A program made the position numbers and the translations under genes. Shown here piece by piece: positions 38,032 through 51,442 of a stretch of 64,000 bases of DNA. The notes beneath the pieces are model-generated. The model had not been told where the DNA came from, made no database searches, and saw nothing but the letters and a program-made list of their open reading frames with translations. Source of the stretch: Lasioglossum baleicum (lineage: Eukaryota > Arthropoda > Insecta > Hymenoptera > Halictidae); the NCBI RefSeq assembly GCF_051020765.1, contig NW_027469310.1:161745-225744 (forward strand), given 5' to 3'. Within the stretch, counting starts at the first letter, position 1. Each line of letters begins with the position of its first letter.

Positions 38032-38269
38032 GTTTTGTGGGATGCGCATGCGCAGGTTTTGTGGGATGCGCATGGCTAGTCGAGCAAAAACACGTGTGAG
38101 AGGATGCATCCCGCAGGCTAGTCGAGCAAAAACACGTGCGAGAGGATGCATCCCGCAGGCTAGTCGAGTAAAAACACGTGCGAGAGGATGCATCCCGCAG
38201 GCTAGTAGAGTAAAAACACGTGCGAGGTTTTGTGGGATGCGCATGCGCAGGTTTTGTGGGATGCGCATG
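38032..38269 (+). repeat. B-unit cluster 8 (two inserts, 195 spacing)
   Basis: Inserts at 38032-38074 and 38227-38269, preceded by an AAAGCAC monomer near 37977. The second insert is followed by a private GCAAATACAC variant of the A-tract region. Confidence 0.95.
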
Positions 38270-38840
38270 GCTAGTCGAGCAAATACACGTGTGAGAGGAT
38301 GCATCCCGCAGGCTAGTCGAGCAAAAACACGTGCGAGAGGATGCATCCCGCAGGCTAGTCGAGTAAAAACACGTGCGAGAGGATGCATCCCGCAGGCTAG
38401 TCGAGTAAAAACACGTGCGAGAGGATTCATCCCGCAGGCTAGTCGAGTAAAAACACGTGCTAGAGGCTGCATCCCGCAGGCTAGTCGAGTAAAAACACGT
38501 GCGAGAGGATGCATCCCGCAGGCTAGTCGAGTAGAAACACGTGCTAGAGGATGCTTCCCGCAGGCTAGTCGAGTAAAAACACGTGCGAGATGATGCATCC
38601 CGCAGGCTAGTCGAGTAAAAACACGTGCGAGAGGATGCATCCCGCAGGCTAGTCGAGTAAAAACACGTGCGAGAGGATGCATCCCGCATGCTAGTCGGGT
38701 AAAAACACGTGCGAGAGGATGCTTCCCGCAGGCTAGTCGAGCAAAAACACGTGCGGGAGGATGCATCCCGCAGGCTAGTCGAGTAAAGCACGTGCGAGAG
38801 GATGCTTCCCGCAGGCTAGTCGAGTAAAAACACGTGCGAG

Positions 38841-39315
38841 GTTTTGTGGGATGCGCATGCGCAGGTTTTGTGGGATGCGCATGGCTAGTCGAGCAAAAAC
38901 ACGTGTGAGAGGATGCATCCCGCAGGCTAGTCGAGCAAAAACACGTGCGAGAGGATGCATCCCGCAGGCTAGTCGAGTAAAAACACGTGCGAGAGGATGC
39001 ATCCCGCAGGCTAGTAGAGTAAAAACACGTGCGAGGTTTTGTGGGATGCGCATGCGCAGGTTTTGTGGGATGCGCATGGCTAGTCGAGCAAAAACACGTG
39101 TGAGAGGATGCATCCCGCAGGCTAGTCGAGCAAAAACACGTGCGAGAGGATGCATCCCGCAGGCTAGTCGAGTAAAAACACGTGCGAGAGGATGCATCCC
39201 GCAGGCTAGTCGAGTAAAAACACGTGCGAGAGGATGCTTCCCGCAGGCTAGTCGAGTAAAAACACGTGCGAGGTTTTGTGGGATGCGCATGCGCAAGTTT
39301 TGTGGGATGCGCATG
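38841..39315 (+). repeat. B-unit cluster 9 (three inserts, 195/237 spacing)
   Basis: Inserts at 38841-38883, 39036-39078 and 39273-39315, preceded by an AAAGCAC monomer near 38786. The third insert has GCGCAAGTTTTG instead of GCGCAGGTTTTG. That substitution is shared by the third insert of several later clusters, so they descend from one cassette. Confidence 0.95.
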
Positions 39316-39659
39316 GCTAGTCGAGCAAAAACACGTGTGAGAGGATGCATCCCGCAGGCTAGTCGAGCAAAAACACGTGCGAGAGGATGCATCCCGCAGG
39401 CTAGTCGAGTAAAAACACGTGCGTGAGGATGCATCCCGCAGGCTAGTCGAGTAAAAACACGTGCGAGAGGATGCATCCCGCAGGCTAGTCGAGTAGAAAC
39501 ACGTGCTAGAGGCTGCTTCCCGCAGGCTAGTCGAGTAAAAACACGTGCGAGATGATGCATCCCGCAGGCTAGTCGAGTAAAAACACGTGCGAGAGGATGC
39601 ATCCCGCAGGCTAGTCGAGTAAAAACACGTGCGTGAGGATGCATCCCGCAGGCTAGTCG

Positions 39660-42600
39660 AGTAAAAACACGTGCGAGAGGATGCATCCCGCATGCTAGTC
39701 GAGTAGAAACACGTGCGAGAGGATGCATCCCGCAGGCTAGTCGAGTAAAAACACGTGCGAGAGGATGCATCCCGCAGGCTAGTCGAGTAAAAACACGTGC
39801 GAGAGGATGCATCCCGCAGGCTAGTCGAGTAAAAACACGTGCGAGAGGACGCATCCCGCAGGCTAGTCGAGTAAAAACACGTGCGAGAGGATGCTTCCCG
39901 CAGGCTAGTCGAGCAAAAACAAGTGCGAGAGGATGCATCCCGCAGGCTAGCCGAGTAAAAACACGTGCGAGAGGATGCATCCCGCAGGCTAGTCGAGCAA
40001 AAACACGTGCGAGATGATGCATCCCGCAGGCTAGTCGAGCAAAAACACGTGCGGGAGGATGCATCCCGCAGGCTGAACGAGTAAAAACACGTGCGAGAGG
40101 ATTCATCCCGCAGGCTAGTCGAGTAAAAACACGTGCTAGAGGCTGCATCCCGCAGGCTAGTCGAGTAAAAACACGTGCTAGAGGATGCATCCCGCAGGCT
40201 AGTTGAGTAAAAACACGTGCGAGAGTATGCATCCCGCAGGCTGGTCGAGTAAAAACACGTGCGAGAGGATGCATCCCGCAGGCTAGTCGAGTAAAAACAC
40301 GTGCGAGAGGATGCATCCCGCAGGCTAGTCGAGTAAAAACACGTGCTAGAGGATGCATCCCGCAGGCTAGTCGAGTAAAAACACGTGCTAGAGGATGCAT
40401 CCCGCAGGCTAGTCGAGTAAAAACACGTGCGAGAGGATGCATCCCGCAGGCTAGTCGAGTAAAAACACGTGCGAGAGGATGCATCCCGCATGCTAGTCGG
40501 GTAATAACACGTGCGAGAGGATGCATCCCGCAGGCTAGTCGAGTAAAAACACGTGCGAGAGGATGCATCCCGCAGGCTAGTCGAGTAAAAACACGTGCGA
40601 GAGGATGCATCCCGCAGGCTAGTCGAGTAAAAACACGTGCGAGAGGACGCATCCCGCAGGCTAGTCGAGTAAAAACACGTGCGAGAGGATGCATCCCGCA
40701 GGCTAGTCGGGCAAAAACACGTGCGAGAAGATGCACCCCGCAGGCTAGTAGAGTAAAAACACGTGTCAGAGGATGCATCCCGCAGGCTAGTCGAGTAAAA
40801 ACACGTGCGAGAGGATGCATCCCGCAGGCTAGTCGAGTAGAAACGCGTGCGAGAGGATGCATCCCGCAGGCTAGTCGAGTAAAAACACGTGCGAGAGGAT
40901 GCATCCCGCAGGCTAGTCGAGCAAAAACACGTGCGAGAGGATGCATCCCGCAGGGCTAGTCGAGTAAAAACACGTGCGAGAGGATGCATCCCGCAGGCTA
41001 GTCGAGCAAAAACACGTGATAGAGGATGCATCCCGCAGGCTAGTCGAGTAAAAACACGTGCTAGAGGATGCATCCCGCAGGCTAGTCGAGTAAAAACACG
41101 TGCGAGAGGGTGCATCCCGCAGGCTAGTCGAGTAAAAACACGTGCGAGAGGATGCATCCCGCAGGCTAGTCGTGTAAAAACACGTGCGAGAGGATGCATC
41201 CCGCAGGCTAGTCGAGTAAAAACACGTGCGAGAGGATGCATCCCGCAGGCTAGTCGAGTAGAAACACGTGCTAGAGGATGCTTCCCGCAGGCTAGTCGAG
41301 TAAAAACACGTGCGAGATGATGCATCCCGCAGGCTAGTCGAGTAAAAACACGTGCGAGAGGATGCATCCCGCAGGCTAGTCGAGTAAAAACAGGTGCGAG
41401 ATTATGCATCCCGCAGGCTAGTAGAGTAAAAACACGTGCGAGAGGATGCATCCAGCAGGCTAGTCGAGTAAAAACACGTGCGAGAGGATGCATCCCGCAG
41501 GCAAGTCGAGTAAAAACACGTGCTAGAGGATGCATCCCGCAGGCTAGTCGAGTAAAAACACGTGCGAGAGGATGCATCCCGCAGGCAAGTCGAGTAAAAA
41601 CACGTGCTAGAGGATGCATCCCGCAGGCTAGCCGAGTAAAAACACGTGCGAGAGGATGCATCCCGCAGGCTAGTCGAGTAAAAACACGTGCGAGAGGATG
41701 CATCCCGCAGGCTAGTCGAGTAGAAACACGTGCTAGAGGATGCTTCCCGCAGGCTAGTCGAGTAAAAACACGTGCGAGATGATGCATCCCGCAGGCTAGT
41801 CGAGTAAAAACACGTGCGAGAGGATGCATCCTGCAGGCTAGTCGAGTAAAAACACATGCGAGAGGATGCATCGCGCAGGCTAGTCGAGTAAAAACACGTG
41901 CGAGAGGATGCATCCCGCAGGCTAGTCGAGTAGAAACACGTGCTAGAGGATGCTTCCCGCAGGCTAGTCGAGTAAAAACACGTGCGAGATGATGCATCCC
42001 GCAGGCTAGTCGAGTAAAAACACGTGCGAGAGGATGCATCCCGCAGGCTAGTCGAGTAAAAACAGGTGCGAGATTATGCATCCCGCAGGCTAGTAGAGTA
42101 AAAACACGTGCGAGAGGATGCATCCAGCAGGCTAGTCGAGTAAAAACACGTGCGAGAGGATGCATCCCGCAGGCAAGTCGAGTAAAAACACGTGCTAGAG
42201 GATGCATCCCGCAGGCTAGTCGAGTAAAAACACGTGCGAGAGGATGCATCCCGCAGGCTAGTCGAGTAAAAACACGTGCGAGAGGATGCATCCCGCAGGC
42301 TAGTCGAGTAGAAACACGTGCTAGAGGATGCTTCCCGCAGGCTAGTCGAGTAAAAACACGTGCGAGATGATGCATCCCGCAGGCTAGTCGAGTAAAAACA
42401 CGTGCGAGAGGATGCATCCCGCAGGCTAGTCGAGTAAAAACACGTGCGAGAGGATGCATCCCGCAGGCTATTCGGATAAAAACACGTGAGAGAGGATGCA
42501 TCCCGCAGGCTAGTCGAGTAAAAACACGTGCGAGAGGATGCATCCCGCAGGCTAGTCGAGTAAAAACACGTCCGAGAGGATGCATCCCGCAGGCTAGTCG

Positions 42601-44180
42601 AGCAAAAACACGTGCGGGAGGATGCATCCCGCAGGCTGGTCGAGTAAAAACACGTGCGGGAGGATTCATCCCGCAGGCTATTCGAGTAAAAACACGTTCT
42701 AGAGGATGCATCCCGCAGGCTAGTCGAGTAAAAACACGTGCTAGAGGATGCATCCCGCAGGCTAGTTGAGTAAAAACACGTGCGAGAGGATGCATCCCGC
42801 AGGCTAGTCGAGTAAAAACACGTGCTAGAGGATGCATCCCGCAGGCTAGTCGAGTAAAAACACGTGCGAGAGGATGCATCCCGCAGGCTATTCGGATAAA
42901 AACACGTGAGAGAGGATGCATCCCGCAGGCTAGTCGGTTAAAAACACGTGCGAGATGATGCATCCCGCAGGCTAGTCGAGTAAAAACACGTGCGAGAGGA
43001 TGCATCCCGCAGGCTAGTCGAGTAGAAACGCGTGCGAGAGGATGCATCCCGCAGGCTAGTCGAGTAAAAACACGTGCGAGAGGATGCATCCCGCAGGCTA
43101 GTCGAGTAAAAACACGTGCGAGAGGATGCATCCCGCAGGCTAGTCGAGTAAAAACACGTGCGAGAGGATGCATCCCGCAGGCTAGTCGAGTAAAAACACG
43201 TGCGAGAGGATGCATCCCGCATGCTAGTCGGGTAATAACACGTGCGAGAGGATGCTTCCCGCAGGCTAGTCGAGCAAAAACACGTGCCGGAGGATGCATC
43301 CCGCAGGCTAGTCGAGTAAAAACACGTGCGAGAGGATTCATCCCGCAGGCTAGTCGAGTAAAAACACGTGCTAGAGGATGCATCCCGCAGGCTAGTCGAG
43401 TAAAAACACGTGCTAGAGGATCCATCCCGCAGGCTAGTCGAGTAAAAACACGTGCGAGAGGATGCATCCCGCAGGCTAGTCGAGTAAAAACACGAGCGAG
43501 AGGATGCATCCCGCAGGCTAGTCGAGCAAAAACACGAGCGAGAGGATGCATCCCGCAGGCTAGTCGAGTAAAAACACGTGCGAGAGGATGCATCCCGCAG
43601 GCTAGTCGAGTAGAAACACGTGCTAGAGGATGCTTCCCGCAGGCTAGTCGAGTAAAAACACGTGCGAGATGATGCATCCCGCAGGCTAGTCGAGTAAAAA
43701 CACGTGCGAGAGGATGCATCCCGCAGGCTAGTCGAGTAAAAACACGTGCGAGAGGATGCATCCCGCATGCTAGTCGGGTAAAAACACGTGCGAGAGGATG
43801 CTTCCGCAGGCTAGTCGAGCAAAAACACGTGCGGGAGGATGCATCCCGCAGGCTAGTCGAGTAAAGCACGTGCGAGAGGATGCATCCCGCAGGCTAGTCG
43901 AGTAAAAACACGTGCGAGGTTTTGTGGGATGCGCATGCGCAGGTTTTGTGGGATGCGCATGGCTAGTCGAGCAAAAACACGTGTGAGAGGATGCATCCCG
44001 CAGGCTAGTCGAGCAAAAACACGTGCGAGAGGATGCATCCCGCAGGCTAGTCGAGTAAAAACACGTGCGAGAGGATGCATCCCGCAGGCTAGTAGAGTAA
44101 AAACACGTGCGAGGTTTTGTGGGAAGCGCATGCGCAGGTTTTGTGGGATGCGCATGGCTAGTCGAGCAAAAACACGTGTG
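39660..44180. repeat. 7049-bp-offset duplication, copy 1
   Basis: Matches 46709-51229. Shared landmarks include GAGGACGCATCC with CAAGTGCGAG (near 39847 and 46896), GCTGAACGAG (near 40074 and 47123), CCCGCAGGGCTAG (40953 and 48002), ACATGCGAG with ATCGCGCAGG (41857 and 48906) and B inserts at 43919 and 44114. The copies differ by a few substitutions and by one-base C deletions at different places (near 43803 here, near 50643 in the other). Confidence 0.9.
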
Positions 44181-44393
44181 AGAGGATGCATCCCGCAGGC
44201 TAGTCGAGCAAAAACACGTGCGAGAGGATGCATCCCGCAGGCTAGTCGAGTAAAAACACGTGCGAGAGGATGCATCCCGCAGGCTAGTCGAGTAAAAACA
44301 CGTGCGAGAGGATGCTTCCCGCAGGCTAGTCGAGTAAAAACACGTGCGAGGTTTTGTGGGATGCGCATGCGCAAGTTTTGTGGGATGCGCATG
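43919..44393 (+). repeat. B-unit cluster 10 (three inserts, 195/237 spacing)
   Basis: Inserts at 43919-43961, 44114-44156 and 44351-44393, with the AAAGCAC monomer near 43864. The second insert has GGGAAGCGCATG, a variant shared with 51163 and 55818. The third has the GCGCAAG variant. Confidence 0.95.
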
Positions 44394-44880
44394 GCTAGTC
44401 GAGCAAAAACACGTGTGAGAGGATGCATCCCGCAGGCTAGTCGAGCAAAAACACGTGCGAGAGGATGCATCCCGCAGGCTAGTCGAGTAAAAACACGTGC
44501 GTGAGGATGCATCCCGCAGGCTAGTCGAGTAAAAACACGTGCGAGAGGATGCATCCCGCAGGCTAGTCGAGTAGAAACACGTGCTAGAGGATGCTTCCCG
44601 CAGGCTAGTCGAGTAAAAACACGTGCGAGATGATGCATCCCGCAGGCTAGTCGAGTAAAAACACGTGCGAGAGGATGCATCCCGCAGGCTAGTCGAGTAA
44701 AAACACGTGCGAGAGGATGCATCCCGCATGCTAGTCGGGTAAAAACACGTGCGAGAGGATGCTTCCCGCAGGCTAGTCGAGCAAAAACACGTGCGGGAGG
44801 ATGCATCCCGCAGGCTAGTCGAGTAAAGCACGTGCGAGAGGATGCTTCCCGCAGGCTAGTCGAGTAAAAACACGTGCGAG

Positions 44881-45355
44881 GTTTTGTGGGATGCGCATGC
44901 GCAGGTTTTGTGGGATGCGCATGGCTAGTCGAGCAAAAACACGTGTGAGAGGATGCATCCCGCAATCTAGTCGAGCAAAAACACGTGCGAGAGGATGCAT
45001 CCCGCAGGCTAGTCGAGTAAAAACACGTGCGAGAGGATGCATCCCGCAGGCTAGTAGAGTAAAAACACGTGCGAGGTTTTGTGGGATGCGCATGCGCAGG
45101 TTTTGTGGGATGCGCATGGCTAGTCGAGCAAAAACACGTGAGAGAGGATGCATCCCGCAGGCTAGTCGAGCAAAAACACGTGCGAGAGGATGCATCCCGC
45201 AGGCTAGTCGAGTAAAAACACGTGCGAGAGGATGCATCCCGCAGGCTAGTCGAGTAAAAACACGTGCGAGAGGATGCTTCCCGCAGGCTAGTCGAGTAAA
45301 AACACGTGCGAGGTTTTGTGGGATGCGCATGCGCAAGTTTTGTGGGATGCGCATG
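44881..45355 (+). repeat. B-unit cluster 11 (three inserts, 195/237 spacing)
   Basis: Inserts at 44881-44923, 45076-45118 and 45313-45355, each 962 bp after the previous cluster. The AAAGCAC monomer lies near 44826. The second insert lacks the GGGAAGCGC variant of its neighbour and is followed by GTGAGAGAGG. A private CCCGCAATCTAG unit occurs near 44961. Confidence 0.95.
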
Positions 45356-46708
45356 GCTAGTCGAGCAAAAACACGTGTGAGAGGATGCATCCCGCAGGCT
45401 AGTCGAGCAAAAACACGTGCGAGAGGATGCATCCCGCAGGCTAGTCGAGTAAAAACACGTGCGTGAGGATGCATCCCGCAGGCTAGTCGAGTAAAAACAC
45501 GTGCGAGAGGATGCATCCCGCAGGCTAGTCGAGTAGAAACACGTGCTAGAGGCTGCTTCCCGCAGGCTAGTCTAGTAAAAACAAGTGCGAGATGATGCAT
45601 CCCGCAGGCTAGTCGAGTAAAAACACGTGCGAGAGGATGCATCCCGCAGGCTAGTCGAGTAAAAACACGTGCGTGAGGATGCATCCCGCAGGCTAGTCGA
45701 GTAAAAACACGTGCGAGAGGATGCATCCCGCAGGCTAGTCGAGTAGAAACACGTGCGAGAGGATGCATCCCGCAGGCTAGTCGAGTAAAAACACGTGCGT
45801 GAGGATGCATCCCGCAGGCTAGTCGAGTAAAAACACGTGCGAGAGGATGCATCCCGCAGGCTAGTCGAGTAGAAACACGTGCTAGAGGCTGCTTCCCGCA
45901 GGCTAGTCGAGTAAAAACACGTGCGAGATGATGCATCCCGCAGGCTAGTCGAGTAAAAACACGTGCGAGAGGATGCATCCCGCAGGCTAGTCGAGTAAAA
46001 ACACGTGCGTGAGGATGCATCCCGCAGGCTAGTCGAGTAAAAACACGTGCGAGAGGATGCATCCCGCAGGCTAGTCGAGTAGAAACACGTGCGAGAGGAT
46101 GCATCCCGCAGGCTAGTCGAGTAAAAACAAGTGCGAGAGGACGCATCCCGCAGGCTAGTCGAGTAAAAACACGTGCGAGAGGATGCATCCCGCAGGCTAG
46201 TCGAGTAGAAACGCGTGCGAGAGGATGCATCCCGCAGGCTAGTCGAGTAAAAACACGTGCGAGAGGATGCATCCCGCAGGCTAGTCGAGCAAAAACACGT
46301 GCGAGAGGACGCATCCCGCAGGGCTAGTCGAGTAAAAACACGTGCGAGAGGATGCATCCCGCAGGCTAGTCGAGCAAAAACACGTGATAGAGGATGCATC
46401 CCGCAGGCTAGTCGAGTAAAAACACGTGCTAGAGGATGCATCCCGCAGGCTAGTCGAGTAAAAACACGTGCGAGAGGATGCATCCCGCAGGCTAGTCGAG
46501 TAGAAACACGTGCGAGAGGATGCATCCCGCAGGCTAGTCGAGTAAAAACACGTGCGAGAGGATGCATCCCGCAGGCTAGTCGAGTAAAAACACGTGCGAG
46601 AGGATGCATCCCGCAGGCTAGTCGAGTAAAAACACGTGCGAGAGGACGCATCCCGCAGGCTAGTCGAGTAAAAACACGTGCGAGAGGATGCATCCCGCAG
46701 GCTAGTCG

Positions 46709-49700
46709 AGTAAAAACACGTGCGAGAGGATGCATCCCGCAGGCTAGTCGAGTAGAAACACGTGCGAGAGGATGCATCCCGCAGGCTAGTCGAGTAAAAA
46801 CACGTGCGAGAGGATGCATCCCGCAGGCTAGTCGAGTAAAAACACGTGCGAGAGGATGAATCCCGCAGGCTAGTCGAGTAAAAACACGTGCGAGAGGACG
46901 CATCCCGCAGGCTAGTCGAGTAAAAACACGTGCGAGAGGATGCTTCCCGCAGGCTAGTCGAGCAAAAACAAGTGCGAGAGGATGCATCCCGCAGGCTAGC
47001 CGAGTAAAAACACGTGCGAGAGGATGCATCCCGCAGGCTAGTCGAGCAAAAACACGTGCGAGATGATGCATCCCGCAGGCTAGTCGAGCAAAAACACGTG
47101 CGGGAGGATGCATCCCGCAGGCTGAACGAGTAAAAACACGTGCGAGAGGATTCATCCCGCAGGCTAGTCGAGTAAAAACACGTGCTAGAGGCTGCATCCC
47201 GCAGGCTAGTCGAGTAAAAACACGTGCTAGAGGATGCATCCCGCAGGCTAGTTGAGTAAAAACACGTGCGAGAGTATGCATCCCGCAGGCTGGTCGAGTA
47301 AAAACACGTGCGAGAGGATGCATCCCGCAGGCTAGTCGAGTAAAAACACGTGCGAGAGGATGCATCCCGCAGGCTAGTCGAGTAAAAACACGTGCTAGAG
47401 GATGCATCCCGCAGGCTAGTCGAGTAAAAACACGTGCTAGAGGATGCATCCCGCAGGCTAGTCGAGTAAAAACACGTGCGAGAGGATGCATCCCGCAGGC
47501 TAGTCGAGTAAAAACACGTGCGAGAGGATGCATCCCGCATGCTAGTCGGGTAATAACACGTGCGAGAGGATGCATCCCGCAGGCTAGTCGAGTAAAAACA
47601 CGTGCGAGAGGATGCATCCCGCAGGCTAGTCGAGTAAAAACACGTGCGAGAGGATGCATCCCGCAGGCTAGTCGAGTAAAAACACGTGCGAGAGGACGCA
47701 TCCCGCAGGCTAGTCGAGTAAAAACACGTGCGAGAGGATGCATCCCGCAGGCTAGTCGGGCAAAAACACGTGCGAGAGGATGCACCCCGCAGGCTAGTAG
47801 AGTAAAAACACGTGTCAGAGGATGCATCCCGCAGGCTAGTCGAGTAAAAACACGTGCGAGAGGATGCATCCCGCAGGCTAGTCGAGTAGAAACGCGTGCG
47901 AGAGGATGCATCCCGCAGGCTAGTCGAGTAAAAACACGTGCGAGAGGATGCATCCCGCAGGCTAGTCGAGCAAAAACACGTGCGAGAGGATGCATCCCGC
48001 AGGGCTAGTCGAGTAAAAACACGTGCGAGAGGATGCATCCCGCAGGCTAGTCGAGCAAAAACACGTGATAGAGGATGCATCCCGCAGGCTAGTCGAGTAA
48101 AAACACGTGCTAGAGGATGCATCCCGCAGGCTAGTCGAGTAAAAACACGTGCGAGAGGGTGCATCCCGCAGGCTAGTCGAGTAAAAACACGTGCGAGAGG
48201 ATGCATCCCGCAGGCTAGTCGTGTAAAAACACGTGCGAGAGGATGCATCCCGCAGGCTAGTCGAGTAAAAACACGTGCGAGAGGATGCATCCCGCAGGCT
48301 AGTCGAGTAGAAACACGTGCTAGAGGATGCTTCCCGCAGGCTAGTCGAGTAAAAACACGTGCGAGATGATGCATCCCGCAGGCTAGTCGAGTAAAAACAC
48401 GTGCGAGAGGATGCATCCCGCAGGCTAGTCGAGTAAAAACAGGTGCGAGATTATGCATCCCGCAGGCTAGTAGAGTAAAAACACGTGCGAGAGGATGCAT
48501 CCAGCAGGCTAGTCGAGTAAAAACACGTGCGAGAGGATGCATCCCGCAGGCAAGTCGAGTAAAAACACGTGCTAGAGGATGCATCCCGCAGGCTAGTCGA
48601 GTAAAAACACGTGCGAGAGGATGCATCCCGCAGGCAAGTCGAGTAAAAACACGTGCTAGAGGATGCATCCCGCAGGCTAGCCGAGTAAAAACACGTGCGA
48701 GAGGATGCATCCCGCAGGCTAGTCGAGTAAAAACACGTGCGAGAGGATGCATCCCGCAGGCTAGTCGAGTAGAAACACGTGCTAGAGGATGCTTCCCGCA
48801 GGCTAGTCGAGTAAAAACACGTGCGAGATGATGCATCCCGCAGGCTAGTCGAGTAAAAACACGTGCGAGAGGATGCATCCTGCAGGCTAGTCGAGTAAAA
48901 ACACATGCGAGAGGATGCATCGCGCAGGCTAGTCGAGTAAAAACACGTGCGAGAGGATGCATCCCGCAGGCTAGTCGAGTAGAAACACGTGCTAGAGGAT
49001 GCTTCCCGCAGGCTAGTCGAGTAAAAACACGTGCGAGATGATGCATCCCGCAGGCTAGTCGAGTAAAAACACGTGCGAGAGGATGCATCCCGCAGGCTAG
49101 TCGAGTAAAAACAGGTGCGAGATTATGCATCCCGCAGGCTAGTAGAGTAAAAACACGTGCGAGAGGATGCATCCAGCAGGCTAGTCGAGTAAAAACACGT
49201 GCGAGAGGATGCATCCCGCAGGCAAGTCGAGTAAAAACACGTGCTAGAGGATGCATCCCGCAGGCTAGTCGAGTAAAAACACGTGCGAGAGGATGCATCC
49301 CGCAGGCTAGTCGAGTAAAAACACGTGCGAGAGGATGCATCCCGCAGGCTAGTCGAGTAGAAACACGTGCTAGAGGATGCTTCCCGCAGGCTAGTCGAGT
49401 AAAAACACGTGCGAGATGATGCATCCCGCAGGCTAGTCTAGTAAAAACACGTGCGAGAGGATGCATCCCGCAGGCTAGTCGAGTAAAAACACGTGCGAGA
49501 GGATGCATCCCGCAGGCTATTCGGATAAAAACACGTGAGAGAGGATGCATCCCGCAGGCTAGTCGAGTAAAAACACGTGCGAGAGGATGCATCCCGCAGG
49601 CTAGTCGAGTAAAAACACGTCCGAGAGGATGCATCCCGCAGGCTAGTCGAGCAAAAACACGTGCGGGAGGATGCATCCCGCAGGCTGGTCGAGTAAAAAC

Positions 49701-51229
49701 ACGTGCGGGAGGATTCATCCCGCAGGCTATTCGAGTAAAAACACGTTCTAGAGGATGCATCCCGCAGGCTAGTCGAGTAAAAACACGTGCTAGAGGATGC
49801 ATCCCGCAGGCTAGTTGAGTAAAAACACGTGCGAGAGGATGCATCCCGCAGGCTAGTCGAGTAAAAACACGTGCTAGAGGATGCATCCCGCAGGCTAGTC
49901 GAGTAAAAACACGTGCGAGAGGATGCATCCCGCAGGCTATTCGGATAAAAACACGTGAGAGAGGATGCATCCCGCAGGCTAGTCGGTTAAAAACACGTGC
50001 GAGATGATGCATCCCGCAGGCTAGTCGAGTAAAAACACGTGCGAGAGGATGCATCCCGCAGGCTAGTCGAGTAGAAACGCGTGCGAGAGGATGCATCCCG
50101 CAGGCTAGTCGAGTAAAAACACGTGCGAGAGGATGCATCCCGCAGGCTAGTCGAGTAAAAACACGTGCGAGAGGATGCATCCCGCAGGCTAGTCGAGTAA
50201 AAACACGTGCGAGAGGATGCATCCCGCAGGCTAGTCGAGTAAAAACACGTGCGAGAGGATGCATCCCGCATGCTAGTCGGGTAATAACACGTGCGAGAGG
50301 ATGCTTCCCGCAGGCTAGTCGAGCAAAAACACGTGCCGGAGGATGCATCCCGCAGGCTAGTCGAGTAAAAACACGTGCGAGAGGATTCATCCCGCAGGCT
50401 AGTCGAGTAAAAACACGTGCTAGAGGATGCATCCCGCAGGCTAGTCGAGTAAAAACACGTGCTAGAGGATCCATCCCGCAGGCTAGTCGAGTAAAAACAC
50501 GTGCGAGAGGATGCATCCCGCAGGCTAGTCGAGTAAAAACACGAGCGAGAGGATGCATCCCGCAGGCTAGTCGAGCAAAAACACGAGCGAGAGGATGCAT
50601 CCCGCAGGCTAGTCGAGTAAAAACACGTGCGAGAGGATGCATCCGCAGGCTAGTCGAGTAGAAACACGTGCTAGAGGATGCTTCCCGCAGGCTAGTCGAG
50701 TAAAAACACGTGCGAGATGATGCATCCCGCAGGCTAGTCGAGTAAAAACACGTGCGAGAGGATGCATCCCGCAGGCTAGTCGAGTAAAAACACGTGCGAG
50801 AGGATGCATCCCGCATGCTAGTCGGGTAAAAACACGTGCGAGAGGATGCTTCCCGCAGGCTAGTCGAGCAAAAACACGTGCGGGAGGATGCATCCCGCAG
50901 GCTAGTCGAGTAAAGCACGTGCGAGAGGATGCTTCCCGCAGGCTAGTCGAGTAAAAACACGTGCGAGGTTTTGTGGGATGCGCATGCGCAGGTTTTGTGG
51001 GATGCGCATGGCTAGTCGAGCAAAAACACGTGTGAGAGGATGCATCCCGCAGGCTAGTCGAGCAAAAACACGTGCGAGAGGATGCATCCCGCAGGCTAGT
51101 CGAGTAAAAACACGTGCGAGAGGATGCATCCCGCAGGCTAGTAGAGTAAAAACACGTGCGAGGTTTTGTGGGAAGCGCATGCGCAGGTTTTGTGGGATGC
51201 GCATGGCTAGTCGAGCAAAAACACGTGCG
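46709..51229. repeat. 7049-bp-offset duplication, copy 2
   Basis: Second copy of 39660-44180. The similarity stops within one monomer after the B insert at 51163-51205, where this copy continues with GTGCGAGAGG and GCTAGCCGAG and the other with GTGTGAGAGG. A private ATGAATCCCGC unit is present near 46857. Confidence 0.9.
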
Positions 51230-51442
51230 AGAGGATGCATCCCGCAGGCTAGCCGAGTAAAAACACGTGCGAGAGGATGCATCCCGCAGGCTAGTCGAGT
51301 AAAAACACATGCGAGAGGATGCATCCCGCAGACTAGTCGAGTAAAAACACGTGCGAGAGGATGCATCCCGCAGGCTAGTCGAGTAAAAACACGTGCGAGG
51401 TTTTGTGGGATAAGCATGCGCAGGTTTTGTGGGATGCGCATG
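50968..51442 (+). repeat. B-unit cluster 12 (three inserts, 195/237 spacing)
   Basis: Inserts at 50968-51010, 51163-51205 and 51400-51442, with the AAAGCAC monomer near 50912. The second insert has GGGAAGCGCATG and is followed by GTGCGAG. The third has GGGATAAGCATGCGC, which breaks the 12-bp palindrome. The first two inserts match 43919/44114 at a 7049-bp offset, while the A units between the second and third do not. Confidence 0.95.

Larger units (their letters stand above)
43550..45545. repeat. 962-bp local tandem duplication
   Basis: About 43550-44511 repeats at +962 bp to about 45545, including the AAAGCAC unit and all three B inserts. The first copy lacks one C near 43803 (GCTTCCGCAGG), so the offset is 961 upstream of that point. 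The second copy has private changes in and near its B cluster. Confidence 0.85.
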
